Shown: positions 32,648 to 41,353, counted from the first letter of the stretch. The stretch: 64,000 nt of DNA from JABCPE02 sp963530295 (GCA_963530295.1 CAUSCF010000003.1:1-64000); one strand, 5' to 3'. Numbers and translations: made by a program. The notes: generated from the letters alone by a model not told the origin.

Positions 32648-33643
32648 CTATTTTCCTCCTTGGTAAAGAACTTTATTTAATCTAATGATAAAATCCACAT
32701 TTCTAACCCCTGGCGAAACATCCGCAAAATTCACTTCATAAATCTGATTATTCTTCGCCGCGTTGATATCTTTCAATATTGGGTGGTTTTTAATGAAATT
32801 CGCTTTTTCCTCAGGAGTCATGTTTCTAGACTGCGTATCCGTGATGAAAATCACATCTGGATTTCTATGCACTACACTCTCAAAAGACACGAATTCATAA
32901 GGAGTCCCTGCATCTTCATAAATATTGATACCTCCTGCCTGACGAACCAAATCCGCTGCTAAAGAAGAGAAAACCCAAATCCCATTGTTAATAGAAGAAA
33001 GTATCATCACTTTTTTCTTTTCGTTTTCAGGTTTAACCACGAATGTTTTTTTAGCCTCAGCAAGTTTGGATTTCATTCCTTCTACTACTTCCTTCGCTTT
33101 TTCATTTACATTAAAGATTTTTCCCAGCATATAGAAATCCTCGTATACAGTTTCTATCGTAGCGTTTGGGGTCTGGATGGTTTTTGGCGTAAATGGAGCG
33201 ATTCCCTGAGCCAAAAGCTCCTCTGGTGAACCTGTAGATTCTGAGCTAAGATCTCCATCACTTGACACAAAATCTGGCTCTCTAAGCAGAAAAGCCTCTT
33301 TGGTCATTTTAAAACTATGTCCTATGAATTTATATTCATCTGGGACTTTCTCATATTCCTTTTCAAATTGCTTAGAAACAGGGCCTTCCGTAGTTCCCAC
33401 CACTATTCTATCTCCCAGACCTAATGCCAAAAGCATCTCTGTCATATGCGGCGTAAAAAGAGCCGCACGCTGTGGCGGTGTGGTGATGGATACTTTCAGA
33501 TCTCTGGTTCCATCGTGATAGATATATTCTACTTTCTCCATTTTAGGAGTATTAGTTTGTGTCTTATTACTCCCTGATTCTTTCTTCCCTGAGCAAGACA
33601 AAACGAGTGCTCCTAGCGCAACTGAACAAAATATTTTATGCAT
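32648..33643 (-). CDS. Periplasmic-binding lipoprotein (FepB/BtuF-like, metal-chelate or cofactor)
   Basis: ABC-type binding lipoprotein, 331 residues, lipobox VLSC (Cys17). It has the PBP-fold TroA/FecB pattern: LGLGDRIVVGTT, LLREPDFVSSD, ELLAQGIAPFT, ..VVHRNPDVIFITD and the closing FADVSPG. Such proteins carry siderophores, haem or cobalamin. No permease or ATPase gene lies beside it. The upstream methyltransferase gene is 21 bases away and is probably on the same mRNA. Confidence 0.85.
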   Translation of the reverse strand: MHKIFCSVALGALVLSCSGKKESGSNKTQTNTPKMEKVEYIYHDGTRDLKVSITTPPQRAALFTPHMTEMLLALGLGDRIVVGTTEGPVSKQFEKEYEKVPDEYKFIGHSFKMTKEAFLLREPDFVSSDGDLSSESTGSPEELLAQGIAPFTPKTIQTPNATIETVYEDFYMLGKIFNVNEKAKEVVEGMKSKLAEAKKTFVVKPENEKKKVMILSSINNGIWVFSSLAADLVRQAGGINIYEDAGTPYEFVSFESVVHRNPDVIFITDTQSRNMTPEEKANFIKNHPILKDINAAKNNQIYEVNFADVSPGVRNVDFIIRLNKVLYQGGK

Positions 33644-33664
33644 AATTTAAATTTAATTCTATAT

Positions 33665-34417
33665 TTATTTAACGGCTATAATTCTAAACATCGGTGCGTA
33701 AGCATTGATTTCCTGATGTTCCTTGTCATAGACCTCATCATTAATATTATAATCAAAAGCCATCTTAGAAAACCCTAAATCCAAAAGACAATTAACATCC
33801 CATGCAGGTCTTCTCTCTTTGGAAAGCGGAAGCGTTTTTGCGATGTTCTCCATTCGTGCTTCCATTCCATCTGGCAGGACTTCCTGCAGTTTCTTATCTG
33901 GGTGTTCTTCATGATATTTATGTAGATTTTCATCAAAAAGATAAGAATACCAGTTGGAATCAAAATTTATCATTTTTCCTCCTTTTTTCAGTACTCTTTT
34001 CCATTCTTTGTAAGCATCTTTTGGGTGAGGGAGATTCCATGTGACATTTCTAGTGACAATGACATCAAAAGTATCATCCTCAAAAGGCAGCTGTTGCGCA
34101 TCCAGCAGCTGGAAATTCACCTTCGCTCCAAATTTCTGTGCATTCTGTGTCGCCTGTTCTATCATTCCTTTGCTGGAATCTACTGCGGACACCTCAAAAT
34201 TCGGATTTCTTCCCAACAAAACCGCGAACATCCCTGGTCCTGTTCCGATATCTAATATCTTTAAATTCTGGTTCTTATCAATATCTCCATAGAGAATATT
34301 TTCCCAGTTCTGGGCATTGTCTCCATAAAGCTCCTGCAATGTGGAATCGCTATATGTTTTGGAGCGCTCTGTCCAATAATCTCTGATTATTTCGCTTATT
34401 TCGCTTATTTCACTCAT
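33665..34417 (-). CDS. Class I SAM-dependent methyltransferase
   Basis: Soluble methyltransferase of 250 residues. SAM-binding motifs: LKILDIGTGPGMFAVLLG (motif I), AVDSSKGMIEQA, QLLDAQQLPFEDDTFDVI, and TRNVTWNLPHPKDAYKEWKRVLKKGG. The C-terminal third looks like an extra lid. Similar enzymes in other bacteria accompany iron- or cobalamin-chelate ABC transporters. It begins with a triple SEI repeat encoded by a 9-base tandem repeat, so the exact start is uncertain. It precedes the binding-protein gene. Confidence 0.88.
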   Translation of the reverse strand: MSEISEISEIIRDYWTERSKTYSDSTLQELYGDNAQNWENILYGDIDKNQNLKILDIGTGPGMFAVLLGRNPNFEVSAVDSSKGMIEQATQNAQKFGAKVNFQLLDAQQLPFEDDTFDVIVTRNVTWNLPHPKDAYKEWKRVLKKGGKMINFDSNWYSYLFDENLHKYHEEHPDKKLQEVLPDGMEARMENIAKTLPLSKERRPAWDVNCLLDLGFSKMAFDYNINDEVYDKEHQEINAYAPMFRIIAVK

Positions 34418-34455
34418 ATTCTTTTATTTAGTGTTAAAAAAGTGTAATTTGTTAG

Positions 34456-34463
34456 CAAAATTA
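34456..34463 (-). promoter_or_regulatory. Possible -7 element (TAATTTTG) for the methyltransferase operon
   Basis: Minus-strand TAATTTTG fits TAnnTTTG, 38 bases before the methyltransferase start. No -33 TTG at normal spacing. Confidence 0.35.
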
Positions 34464-34544
34464 ATAATAAAAACGATACGACGATGATTTCAAATACTGA
34501 TATTTATCACAAAGTTTTATAAAAATATATGTCCATAAAATAAA

Positions 34545-34576
34545 AATTCCTCTCAGCTTTTCGGCTAAGAGGAATT
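34545..34576 (-). terminator. Terminator of tsf
   Basis: Stem AATTCCTCT..AGC / GCT..AGAGGAATT with one mismatch and the loop TTTTCG; followed on the minus strand by a T-run. Confidence 0.8.
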
Positions 34577-34597
34577 GGGTAAAATTTATAATTTTAA

Positions 34598-35566
34598 TTA
34601 AAGAGAAACTCTTACAAATCTTACTACTTCAAGGTCTGGGCTTACGGATTTCACATATTGAGAAACTTTCATGTCTCCGTCTTTGATGTAGTTTTGGTCA
34701 AGCAATGCTTTCTCTTGGTCTAGAGAAGTGTTATCGCTGATGAATCTCTGAACTTTACCAGGTAAGATTTTATCCCAGATTTGTTCTGGCTTACCTTCAG
34801 CTTTCAATTCAGCTTTTGCATCTTCTTCTGCTTGTTTTAGAACTTGCTCTGTCAATTGTGCATAAGAAACATATTTAGGAACATTTTTCAATGGTTTTCC
34901 AAGTCTTACAAGCTCCTCGTTATCTTTCTCGATTGCTGCAATTCTTGCATCTGTTTCTGCTGCTATAAACTCAGGAGAAAAATCTTTGTAAGAAAGAACT
35001 TCTGGGCTCATAGATGCTACCTGCATACTGATGTTTCTCGCTGCTTCTGCTGCTCCGTCTACTTTAGCAGACAATGCTGTGATAGCTGCGATTTTGTTTC
35101 CTGCGTGGATATAAGCTGCCAAGAAAGGTCCTTCGATTCTTTCGAATGCACCGATTTCTATTTTCTCTCCAATAACTCCTGTTTGCTCGATTAGTTTTTC
35201 AGCAACTGTAATTCCGTGGAAATCAGAAGCCAAGAACTCTTCTTTAGAAGCGTAGTTCATTGCTTGTTCGGCTAATTCGTAAGCCAATTCTACAAAAGCA
35301 TCATTTTTAGCAACGAAGTCAGTTTCGCAGTTTAGAGAGATTACAGCACCTAGTGTGTTATCCTCGTTTACTCTTGCGATTACAGCACCTTCAGTAGATT
35401 CTCTATCTGCTCTATTTGCTGCGATTTTTTGTCCTTTTTTTCTAAGGATTTCGATGGCTTTTTCAAAATCTCCTTCAGCTTCTACCAAAGCTTTTTTGCA
35501 GTCCATCATTCCTGCACCTGTTGTGTTTCTTAGTTTAGCTACATCTGCTGCTACTGGTGTATACAT
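34598..35566 (-). CDS. tsf: Elongation factor Ts
   Basis: Guanine-nucleotide exchange factor for EF-Tu. The 322-residue protein has the UBA-like N-terminus (AADVAKLRNTTGAGMMDCKKAL), the signature CETDFVAKN and two EF-Ts core repeats. The ATG at 35566 (MYTPVAADV) is the true start; an upstream in-frame extension has no support and would run through the predicted promoter. The usual neighbour rpsB is not upstream. tsf is alone, with its own promoter and terminator. Confidence 0.96.
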   Translation of the reverse strand: MYTPVAADVAKLRNTTGAGMMDCKKALVEAEGDFEKAIEILRKKGQKIAANRADRESTEGAVIARVNEDNTLGAVISLNCETDFVAKNDAFVELAYELAEQAMNYASKEEFLASDFHGITVAEKLIEQTGVIGEKIEIGAFERIEGPFLAAYIHAGNKIAAITALSAKVDGAAEAARNISMQVASMSPEVLSYKDFSPEFIAAETDARIAAIEKDNEELVRLGKPLKNVPKYVSYAQLTEQVLKQAEEDAKAELKAEGKPEQIWDKILPGKVQRFISDNTSLDQEKALLDQNYIKDGDMKVSQYVKSVSPDLEVVRFVRVSL

Positions 35567-35583
35567 AATTATAATATTTTTTA

Positions 35584-35591
35584 TATTTTTG
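35584..35591 (+). promoter_or_regulatory. -7 element (TATTTTTG) of the secreted-protein gene
   Basis: Matches TAnnTTTG, 38 bases before the ATG at 35630. It shares a 63-base divergent region with the tsf promoter. Confidence 0.4.
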
Positions 35592-35606
35592 TAGATAATT
35601 AGTTGG

Positions 35607-35614
35607 CAAAGATA
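35607..35614 (-). promoter_or_regulatory. -7 element (TATCTTTG) of tsf
   Basis: Minus-strand TATCTTTG, 40 bases before the tsf ATG at 35566. Predicted leader about 36 bases. Confidence 0.55.
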
Positions 35615-35629
35615 CAAATTTTTATAAAG

Positions 35630-36139
35630 ATGAAAAAAACGATTTTACTTCTTTTAGGATTTATGTCTGCTGGTATATTCGCTCAGTCCCAACATACCAT
35701 AGAAATGACAGAAAAATCCAATGACCCAAAGGTGGTTGCAAATTTCATAGTAAACTATCCTAACCACCCTAAAACTCCTGAGTTTAGAAGAAAGTTAGCC
35801 CGTTTAGGAAGCAGTAGCTCTTCAGCACAAACCTCAACTTCTCACCAATCCAACAGTCATAGAAGTCACCAAGAGACTGCTGAGGAAGCTACCAGAATAC
35901 TTAATGGAAGCAGCAAAGGAAACAGTGCATATGTAACTGTCAAAAATCTATCAAAATGCCCAATTGTAGTAAATTTTACAGGGAAAAATAATTATCATAT
36001 CAATGTCGCTGCAAACTCTACGGGAAGAATGTCTTTAAACAAAGGTTCATACACTATTTCTTCCGTGATATGTGGAGGAAATTACCAACAATCAAGAACA
36101 ATCAATGCTGATTATCAACTAACATTAGGCGTGAAATAA
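35630..36139 (+). CDS. Secreted unknown protein (DUF6759-like?)
   Basis: The 169-residue protein has a signal peptide (cut after about residue 19, IFAQ). The mature part has a short helical repeat-like N-terminus (VVANFIVNYPNHPKTPEFRRKL), a low-complexity Ser/His/Gln linker (about 60-95) and a C-terminal beta domain with two Cys (SKCPIVVNF; SSVICGG). This layout recalls the DUF6759 family of Chryseobacterium relatives, from memory only. Function unknown. Confidence 0.8.
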   Translation: MKKTILLLLGFMSAGIFAQSQHTIEMTEKSNDPKVVANFIVNYPNHPKTPEFRRKLARLGSSSSSAQTSTSHQSNSHRSHQETAEEATRILNGSSKGNSAYVTVKNLSKCPIVVNFTGKNNYHINVAANSTGRMSLNKGSYTISSVICGGNYQQSRTINADYQLTLGVK

Positions 36140-36167
36140 AAAAGCTGGAAAATTTTCCAGCTTTTTT
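36138..36167. terminator. Bidirectional terminator, secreted-protein gene / accA
   Basis: A perfect 30-base palindrome AAAAAAGCTGGAAAA / TTTTCCAGCTTTTTT between the convergent stops. Confidence 0.85.
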
Positions 36168-36173
36168 ATTTCA

Positions 36174-37130
36174 TTATCCTTTGTATTGTCCCATTGCTAC
36201 AAATTTTTCTTGTCTTTGTGTAGCAAGTTCATCTTCAGTAAAGCCTTTATATGCTTTTATATTCTTTAAAATAGTATCTTTCACACTAGCAAACGCTTCA
36301 GCTGGTTCATAGTGAGCTCCGCCAAGAGGCTCTGCGATAATACCGTCTATCAACTTTTCTTTCAGCATATCTTGAGCTGTAAGTTTCAGTGTATCAGCAG
36401 CAGTTTCTTTATATTCCCAGCTTCTCCAAAGAATAGAAGAACATGACTCTGGCGAAATCACTGAATACCAAGTGTTTTCCATCATGTAAACCTTGTTCCC
36501 TACACCTATTCCTAAAGCTCCTCCACTAGCTCCCTCACCGATAACGATAGCGATTACAGGAACTTTCAGAAGACTCATTTCAAAAATATTTCTCGCAATA
36601 GCCTCGCCTTGCCCTCTTTCCTCAGCCTCAAGACCAGGATAAGCACCAGGAGTGTCTATCAGAGTTACGATAGGCATATTAAATTTCTCCGCCAGCTTCA
36701 TCAGCCTCAGCGCCTTACGATATCCATCAGGATTAGACATTCCAAACCTTCTGTATTGTCTTTCTTTCGTAGTTCTTCCCTTTTGTGTCCCGATAACCAT
36801 CACGCTTTGACCATTTATTTTTATCATCGCTCCTATCATCGCTGGGTCATCCGCAAAACATCTATCGCCATGAAGCTCGACAACGCTGCCCTCATCCGCT
36901 ATTCCGTGGATATAGTCCAATGTATAGGGTCTGTCTGGGTGGCGGGAAAGCTGCACTCTCTGCCATGGCGTAAGGTTGCCATAGATTTTCTTTTTAGTCT
37001 TGTTAATTTTTTCTTCTATCTGTTTGCAAGTTGCTGAAACATCCACGCCGCTCTCTTCGCCTACAATAGCGCATTTTTCATATTGTTCCATCAACTCTTT
37101 TATCGGTTGTTCAAAATCCAAGTATTCCAT
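36174..37130 (-). CDS. accA: Acetyl-CoA carboxylase carboxyltransferase subunit alpha
   Basis: Carboxyltransferase alpha subunit that, with AccD, moves the carboxyl group from biotin to acetyl-CoA in the first step of fatty-acid synthesis. The 318-residue protein starts MEYLDFEQPIKELMEQYEKC. It has TPWQRVQLSRHPDRPYTLDYI, GRTTKERQYRRFGMSNPDGYRKA and GEGASGGALGIGVG, all typical. The ATG at 37130 is chosen because it begins the conserved sequence and lies after the promoter; an upstream in-frame Met at 37163 would be inside the promoter. Confidence 0.95.
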   Translation of the reverse strand: MEYLDFEQPIKELMEQYEKCAIVGEESGVDVSATCKQIEEKINKTKKKIYGNLTPWQRVQLSRHPDRPYTLDYIHGIADEGSVVELHGDRCFADDPAMIGAMIKINGQSVMVIGTQKGRTTKERQYRRFGMSNPDGYRKALRLMKLAEKFNMPIVTLIDTPGAYPGLEAEERGQGEAIARNIFEMSLLKVPVIAIVIGEGASGGALGIGVGNKVYMMENTWYSVISPESCSSILWRSWEYKETAADTLKLTAQDMLKEKLIDGIIAEPLGGAHYEPAEAFASVKDTILKNIKAYKGFTEDELATQRQEKFVAMGQYKG

Positions 37131-37160
37131 ATTTCTAATTTTGAATAATATTTGAGTTTT

Positions 37161-37188
37161 CAAAAATACTAATAAATTTAAAAATCAA
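37161..37188 (-). promoter_or_regulatory. Promoter of accA (TTG-N17-TATTTTTG)
   Basis: On the minus strand TTG (37188-37186), 17 bases, then TATTTTTG (37168-37161). Transcription should start near 37155, giving a leader of about 25 bases. It adjoins the gltX stop codon. Confidence 0.65.
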
Positions 37189-37196
37189 ATATTAAT

Positions 37197-38711
37197 TTAT
37201 TTTTTTTGAGTTTCTATCAATTTCTCGATTCGTTCTATAGTTTTTTCTTTTCCTATAATATTCATAATATCAGGAACATCTGGCCCTTTCAGTTCTCCCA
37301 CCAAAGCCAAACGCAGCGGCATCATCACTTTGCCCATTCCTAATTCTTTTTCGGCAGCGAAATCATGAATAAGATTTTTGAGAACATCTGATTGGAAATC
37401 TACATTTTCTAATTTCTGTGCAAACTCTTCAAGGAGCTCTCCTGTGGTGTCTGCCCACGCTTTTTTGATGGCTTTTTCATCATAATCCGCTGGTGCAGAG
37501 AAGAAAAACTGTCCCTGTTCATAGATATCTTTCACAAAAACGGCTCTTTCTTTCATCAACCCAATAATCGTAATCAACTTATCATCGCTGACACCAGAAG
37601 TTTTCACTGCTTCTATTTCTTTAAATAAAACTAGCAGTTCATCATCTGTTTTCATTTTAAGATATTGGCTGTTAAACCATTCTGCTTTTTCTTTGCTGAA
37701 TCTCGCTCCAGATTTATGAACTTTATACAGATTAAATTCCTGAATCATCTCTTCTAATGACAAGATTTCTTTATCATCAGACGGCGACCAGCCCAAAAGT
37801 GCCAAGAAATTCACAAACGCTTCTGGGAAATAGCCTTCCTCACGATATCCTTTGGATACAGCTCCTGTTTCTTTATCAGTAAAATTCAACGGAAATACAG
37901 GAAACCCGAATTTATCTCCATCTCTTTTGCTGAGTTTTCCTTTTCCTTCTGGTTTTAGTATCAGTGGTAAATGCGCAAATTCCGGCGCTTTCCAGCCCAT
38001 GGCTTCGTATAACAATACATGCAGAGCCATTGATGGCAGCCACTCTTCTCCACGAATCACATTGGTAATCTGCATCTCGTGGTCATCGATGATATTCGCG
38101 AAATGATAAGTCGGCATTCCATCTTGTTTCACCAAAACCTTATCATCCAGAGTATCCGTATTTACGCTGAAATTCCCACGGATAATATCACTCAGCTCCA
38201 TCACTCGGTTTTCTGGCATTTTAAACCGAACCACGAAAGGAACTTTTTCAGCCAAAAGTTTTTCCACCTCATCTTTTGAAAGTGCAAGGCTGTTTCTCAG
38301 GCTATTTCTAGTAACATTATTATAAGAAAAAACTTCTCCTTTGGCTTCGTATTCCAGTCTGATTTTTTCAAGTTCTTCTGGAGTATCAAACGCCAAATAA
38401 GCATAATCCGTTTTTAGAATTTCCTCAGTATATTTATCATAGATTTCTCTCCTTTCAGACTGTCTGTATGGTGCATATGGCCCTCCTTTTTTAGGACTTT
38501 CCACAGGCTGTATTCCCAGCCAGTCCAGCGCCTCCATGATATAGTCTTCTGCTCCCTCCACATAGCGGGCAGTATCTGTATCTTCTATTCTTAAAATAAA
38601 ATCTCCTCCTTGGCTTTTAGCAAAAAGGTAATTGTATAATGCTGTTCTCACTCCACCAAGATGCAGAGGACCCGTAGGACTCGGTGCAAAACGAACGCGA
38701 ATTTTACTCAT
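37197..38711 (-). CDS. gltX: Glutamate--tRNA ligase
   Basis: Class I aminoacyl-tRNA synthetase of 504 residues. The HIGH-type motif is PTGPLHLGGVRTALYNYLFA (about 11-30) and the KMSKS-type motif is KLSKRDG. The C-terminal half is the anticodon-binding helical domain. It is discriminating or non-discriminating; this cannot be told from sequence by eye. A single-gene unit with its own promoter. Confidence 0.96.
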   Translation of the reverse strand: MSKIRVRFAPSPTGPLHLGGVRTALYNYLFAKSQGGDFILRIEDTDTARYVEGAEDYIMEALDWLGIQPVESPKKGGPYAPYRQSERREIYDKYTEEILKTDYAYLAFDTPEELEKIRLEYEAKGEVFSYNNVTRNSLRNSLALSKDEVEKLLAEKVPFVVRFKMPENRVMELSDIIRGNFSVNTDTLDDKVLVKQDGMPTYHFANIIDDHEMQITNVIRGEEWLPSMALHVLLYEAMGWKAPEFAHLPLILKPEGKGKLSKRDGDKFGFPVFPLNFTDKETGAVSKGYREEGYFPEAFVNFLALLGWSPSDDKEILSLEEMIQEFNLYKVHKSGARFSKEKAEWFNSQYLKMKTDDELLVLFKEIEAVKTSGVSDDKLITIIGLMKERAVFVKDIYEQGQFFFSAPADYDEKAIKKAWADTTGELLEEFAQKLENVDFQSDVLKNLIHDFAAEKELGMGKVMMPLRLALVGELKGPDVPDIMNIIGKEKTIERIEKLIETQKK

Positions 38712-38729
38712 CTTTTAAAACTTTGGGCG

Positions 38730-38737
38730 CAAAGATA
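38730..38737 (-). promoter_or_regulatory. -7 element (TATCTTTG) of gltX
   Basis: Exact match on the minus strand, 18 bases before the ATG at 38711. Confidence 0.55.
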
Positions 38738-38752
38738 AGAATTTACCCATAA

Positions 38753-38780
38753 AAAATAACCACTTCTTTTTCAGAAGTGG
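38753..38780 (-). terminator. Terminator of the 88-aa gene
   Basis: Stem CCACTTCT / AGAAGTGG with loop TTTTC; the minus strand continues into a T-run just before the gltX promoter. Confidence 0.8.
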
Positions 38781-38803
38781 CTATCTATGATAAACAATAA
38801 AAT

Positions 38804-39070
38804 CTATTTCTGTGGATTTACAGGATGTTCCTCCTTTTTATCCTCTGATTCCTTTTGTTTTGGCTGTTCTTTATCCACTGAAGGATGACTTCCACTTTCA
38901 TGAGCAACAGGAACAGCGTGTTCTGCTTCATTAGGCTGAGCTGATTTCTTAGGTGATTGTTTAGCCGTTTTCTTAGAAGGCTCAGCTTTCTTTTTTGATG
39001 GAGTAGACTGTGCGTTTACTGCGAATGTTCCTAACGCAAGGAATAAACTTGCAAAAACTAACTTTTTCAT
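38804..39070 (-). CDS. Small secreted Lys/Ser/Pro-rich protein, 88 aa
   Basis: A signal peptide (about 20 residues, ALGTFAVNAQ) is followed by a low-complexity tail rich in Lys, Ser, Pro and Glu (TPSKKKAEPSKKTAKQSPKK). No domain. The His-containing centre (AVPVAHESGSHPS) might bind metal. Probably a periplasmic or surface protein of unknown role; the composition makes homology searches unreliable. Confidence 0.7.
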   Translation of the reverse strand: MKKLVFASLFLALGTFAVNAQSTPSKKKAEPSKKTAKQSPKKSAQPNEAEHAVPVAHESGSHPSVDKEQPKQKESEDKKEEHPVNPQK

Positions 39071-39224
39071 AATTCTTAAAAATTTAATTGGTTACTAATA
39101 TCAAAAACGAGCATTTATTAATGATATTGTATCAAATTTGTATTTTAACTAAATTTTTATACAATTTAACATCATTTAACTAATTAAATTTAGTTTTTAT
39201 TGAAAAAAGTTAAATTTAAAGTTT

Positions 39225-39938
39225 TTATTCAAAAAGTATGCTTGTATCCTGCAAAACAGATACTGTCCCATCTTCACAACGGATAGCCTGTCCTGGGAAG
39301 TTTTGTATCAAATGATAATCATGCGTAGCCATCAGCACTGCACAATTTCTCTCCTCAGACACTTGTCTTAGCAAAGTCATAATATCATTAGAAGTCTCTG
39401 GGTCTAGGTTTCCCGTAGGCTCGTCCGCCAAGATAAGCTCGGGGTGATTCAGCAAAGCTCTTGCTATAGCTACACGCTGCTGCTCTCCACCAGACAATTC
39501 GTGAGGCATTTTGTGTTTTTTGGTTTTCATTCCTACACTACTGAGAACATCATCTATTCTCTCCTCCATTAGACTTCTATCTTTCCAGCCTGTGGCTTCT
39601 AAAACGAAAAGAAGATTTTTTTCTACCGTTCTATCCATAAGCAACTGAAAATCCTGAAAAATAATTCCTAGTTTTCTTCTCAAATCAGGAATACGGGATA
39701 CTTTCAGTTTTGTCAAATCAAATCCAACCACCTCTCCTTCTCCCTCGCGGAGTGGAAGATGCCCATAAAGAACCTTGAGAAGACTACTTTTTCCAGAGCC
39801 TGTTTTCCCAATGAGATAATTAAACTTACCTTTTTTTATGGTCAGATTAACATTAGAAAGAACCGTGAAATTCTTTTGAACTATTTTTACATCTCTCAGA
39901 GAGATGACATTGTCGCCGTATGTGCTTTTTTGTGACAT
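39225..39938 (-). CDS. ftsE: FtsE-like ABC transporter ATP-binding protein
   Basis: ATPase of 237 residues. Walker A is GKTGSGKSS (about 44-52), the ABC signature LSGGEQQR is complete, Walker B is LILADEPTGNLD and the H-loop is MATHDYHL. The spacing and the DEPTGNLD variant are those of FtsE/LolD ATPases; the FtsE reading fits lineage habit. No ftsX permease gene is adjacent. FtsEX controls peptidoglycan hydrolases at the septum. Confidence 0.85.
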   Translation of the reverse strand: MSQKSTYGDNVISLRDVKIVQKNFTVLSNVNLTIKKGKFNYLIGKTGSGKSSLLKVLYGHLPLREGEGEVVGFDLTKLKVSRIPDLRRKLGIIFQDFQLLMDRTVEKNLLFVLEATGWKDRSLMEERIDDVLSSVGMKTKKHKMPHELSGGEQQRVAIARALLNHPELILADEPTGNLDPETSNDIMTLLRQVSEERNCAVLMATHDYHLIQNFPGQAIRCEDGTVSVLQDTSILFE

Positions 39939-39970
39939 AATATTTTAAGAAAATTCAATCCACTAAAATA

Positions 39971-40003
39971 AAAAAACTTCCTCCATTGTAATGACAATAG
40001 AGG
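39971..40003 (-). terminator. Terminator of mtaB
   Basis: Stem CCTCCATTGT / ACAATAGAGG (one wobble pair) with loop AATG, followed on the minus strand by a T-run; touches the mtaB stop codon. Confidence 0.8.
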
Positions 40004-41353
40004 TTAAACTTTTGTTAAAAATTCCTCAAAAGAACTAGAAATCACTACATTTCCTTCCTTTGAAATTTTTTCTAATTTCACTCTTTCTACTTTATTCACG
40101 GACTTTTCGTCATATGGTTTTTGAACTCTGACATAGTTATCCGTAAAGCCAAACATCATTCCGTTTTTCTCTTCATGCTCCCAAAGAACAGGCAGAACTT
40201 TTCCTAATTGTGTTTGGTAGAAAGCCATTTTTTTCTTCTCAGAAAGAATTCTGAGCATTTTATTTCTTCTCTTTCTTTCCGAAATAGGAACCACACCCTC
40301 CATGCTAACCGCCTCTGTATTATCCCTTTCAGAATATGTAAATACATGCAGGTAGCTGATCGGCAACTCTGCTAAAAAGTTATAAGTTTCCAAGAACTTC
40401 TCCTCGGTCTCACCTGGGAAACCTACGATTACATCCACACCGATAGCTGCATCAGGCAGGATTTCCCTTATCTTATTCACTCTGCTCGTATAGAGAGCCG
40501 TGAGATAACGGCGTTTCATTTTTTTCAAAATCTCATCTGAGCCCGACTGCAACGGAATATGAAAATGCGGCACAAAACTCTTGCTCTTCGCTACAAGTTC
40601 TATAGTTTCATCTTTTAGCAAATTAGGCTCTATGGAAGAAATTCGGATTCGTTCGATGCCATCTACTTCATTCAGCGCTGTCACTAAATCCAAAAATGTA
40701 TGTTCATGTTTTTTATTCCCAAATTCGCCCTTTCCATAATCACCAATATTCACTCCCGTGAGGACAATTTCCTTAATATCCTGCTGGGCGATCTGCTGTG
40801 CATTTTTGACAATATTTTCTATCGTATCGGAGCGCGAAATTCCTCTCGCCATCGGAATTGTACAATAGGTACATTTGTAATCACATCCATCTTGAACTTT
40901 CAGAAAGGCGCGAGTCCTGTCCCCAATAGAATAAGAACCTATAAAGAAATCTGCATCTTCTATTTCACAAGAGTGAACTTGCGCAGAACTTTCGGACTTC
41001 CTTAAATCATCAAGGAAATTAAGTAAATTAAATTTCTCCTTTGCTCCTAAAACCAAATCCACACCTTCTATTGCGGATATTTCCTCTGGTTTCAGCTGTG
41101 CATAGCATCCCAAAACCACCACCAAACCATCTGGATTGGCCTTCACCGCTCGTTTCACATGAAACTTACACTCTTTATCGGCATTATCCGTTACCGAGCA
41201 TGTGTTGATTACATAGACTTGCGCAGGGTCATCGAACTCCACTTTCTCATATCCCGCCCCTATAAGCTGGCGCGCAATAGTAGATGTTTCTGCAAAATTA
41301 AGCTTACACCCGAGTGTATGAAATGCTACTGTTTTCGGACTTGTATTTGTCAT
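40004..41353 (-). CDS. mtaB: tRNA t6A37 methylthiotransferase MtaB
   Basis: Radical-SAM enzyme that adds a methylthio group to t6A at position 37 of tRNAs for ANN codons. The 449-residue protein has an N-terminal UPF0004 domain with cluster cysteines (HTLGCKLNFAETS; VINTCSVT; LGCYAQ), the radical SAM motif CDYKCTYCTIP and a C-terminal TRAM domain. The opening TLGCKLNFAET is the MtaB mark against MiaB and RimO. Confidence 0.93.
   Translation of the reverse strand: MTNTSPKTVAFHTLGCKLNFAETSTIARQLIGAGYEKVEFDDPAQVYVINTCSVTDNADKECKFHVKRAVKANPDGLVVVLGCYAQLKPEEISAIEGVDLVLGAKEKFNLLNFLDDLRKSESSAQVHSCEIEDADFFIGSYSIGDRTRAFLKVQDGCDYKCTYCTIPMARGISRSDTIENIVKNAQQIAQQDIKEIVLTGVNIGDYGKGEFGNKKHEHTFLDLVTALNEVDGIERIRISSIEPNLLKDETIELVAKSKSFVPHFHIPLQSGSDEILKKMKRRYLTALYTSRVNKIREILPDAAIGVDVIVGFPGETEEKFLETYNFLAELPISYLHVFTYSERDNTEAVSMEGVVPISERKRRNKMLRILSEKKKMAFYQTQLGKVLPVLWEHEEKNGMMFGFTDNYVRVQKPYDEKSVNKVERVKLEKISKEGNVVISSSFEEFLTKV

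Noticed and set aside
35567..35617. 17-residue N-terminal extension of EF-Ts
   Set aside because: It crosses the predicted promoter; the conserved protein starts at MYTPVAADV.
37131..37163. 11-residue N-terminal extension of AccA
   Set aside because: It overlaps the TATTTTTG promoter element.
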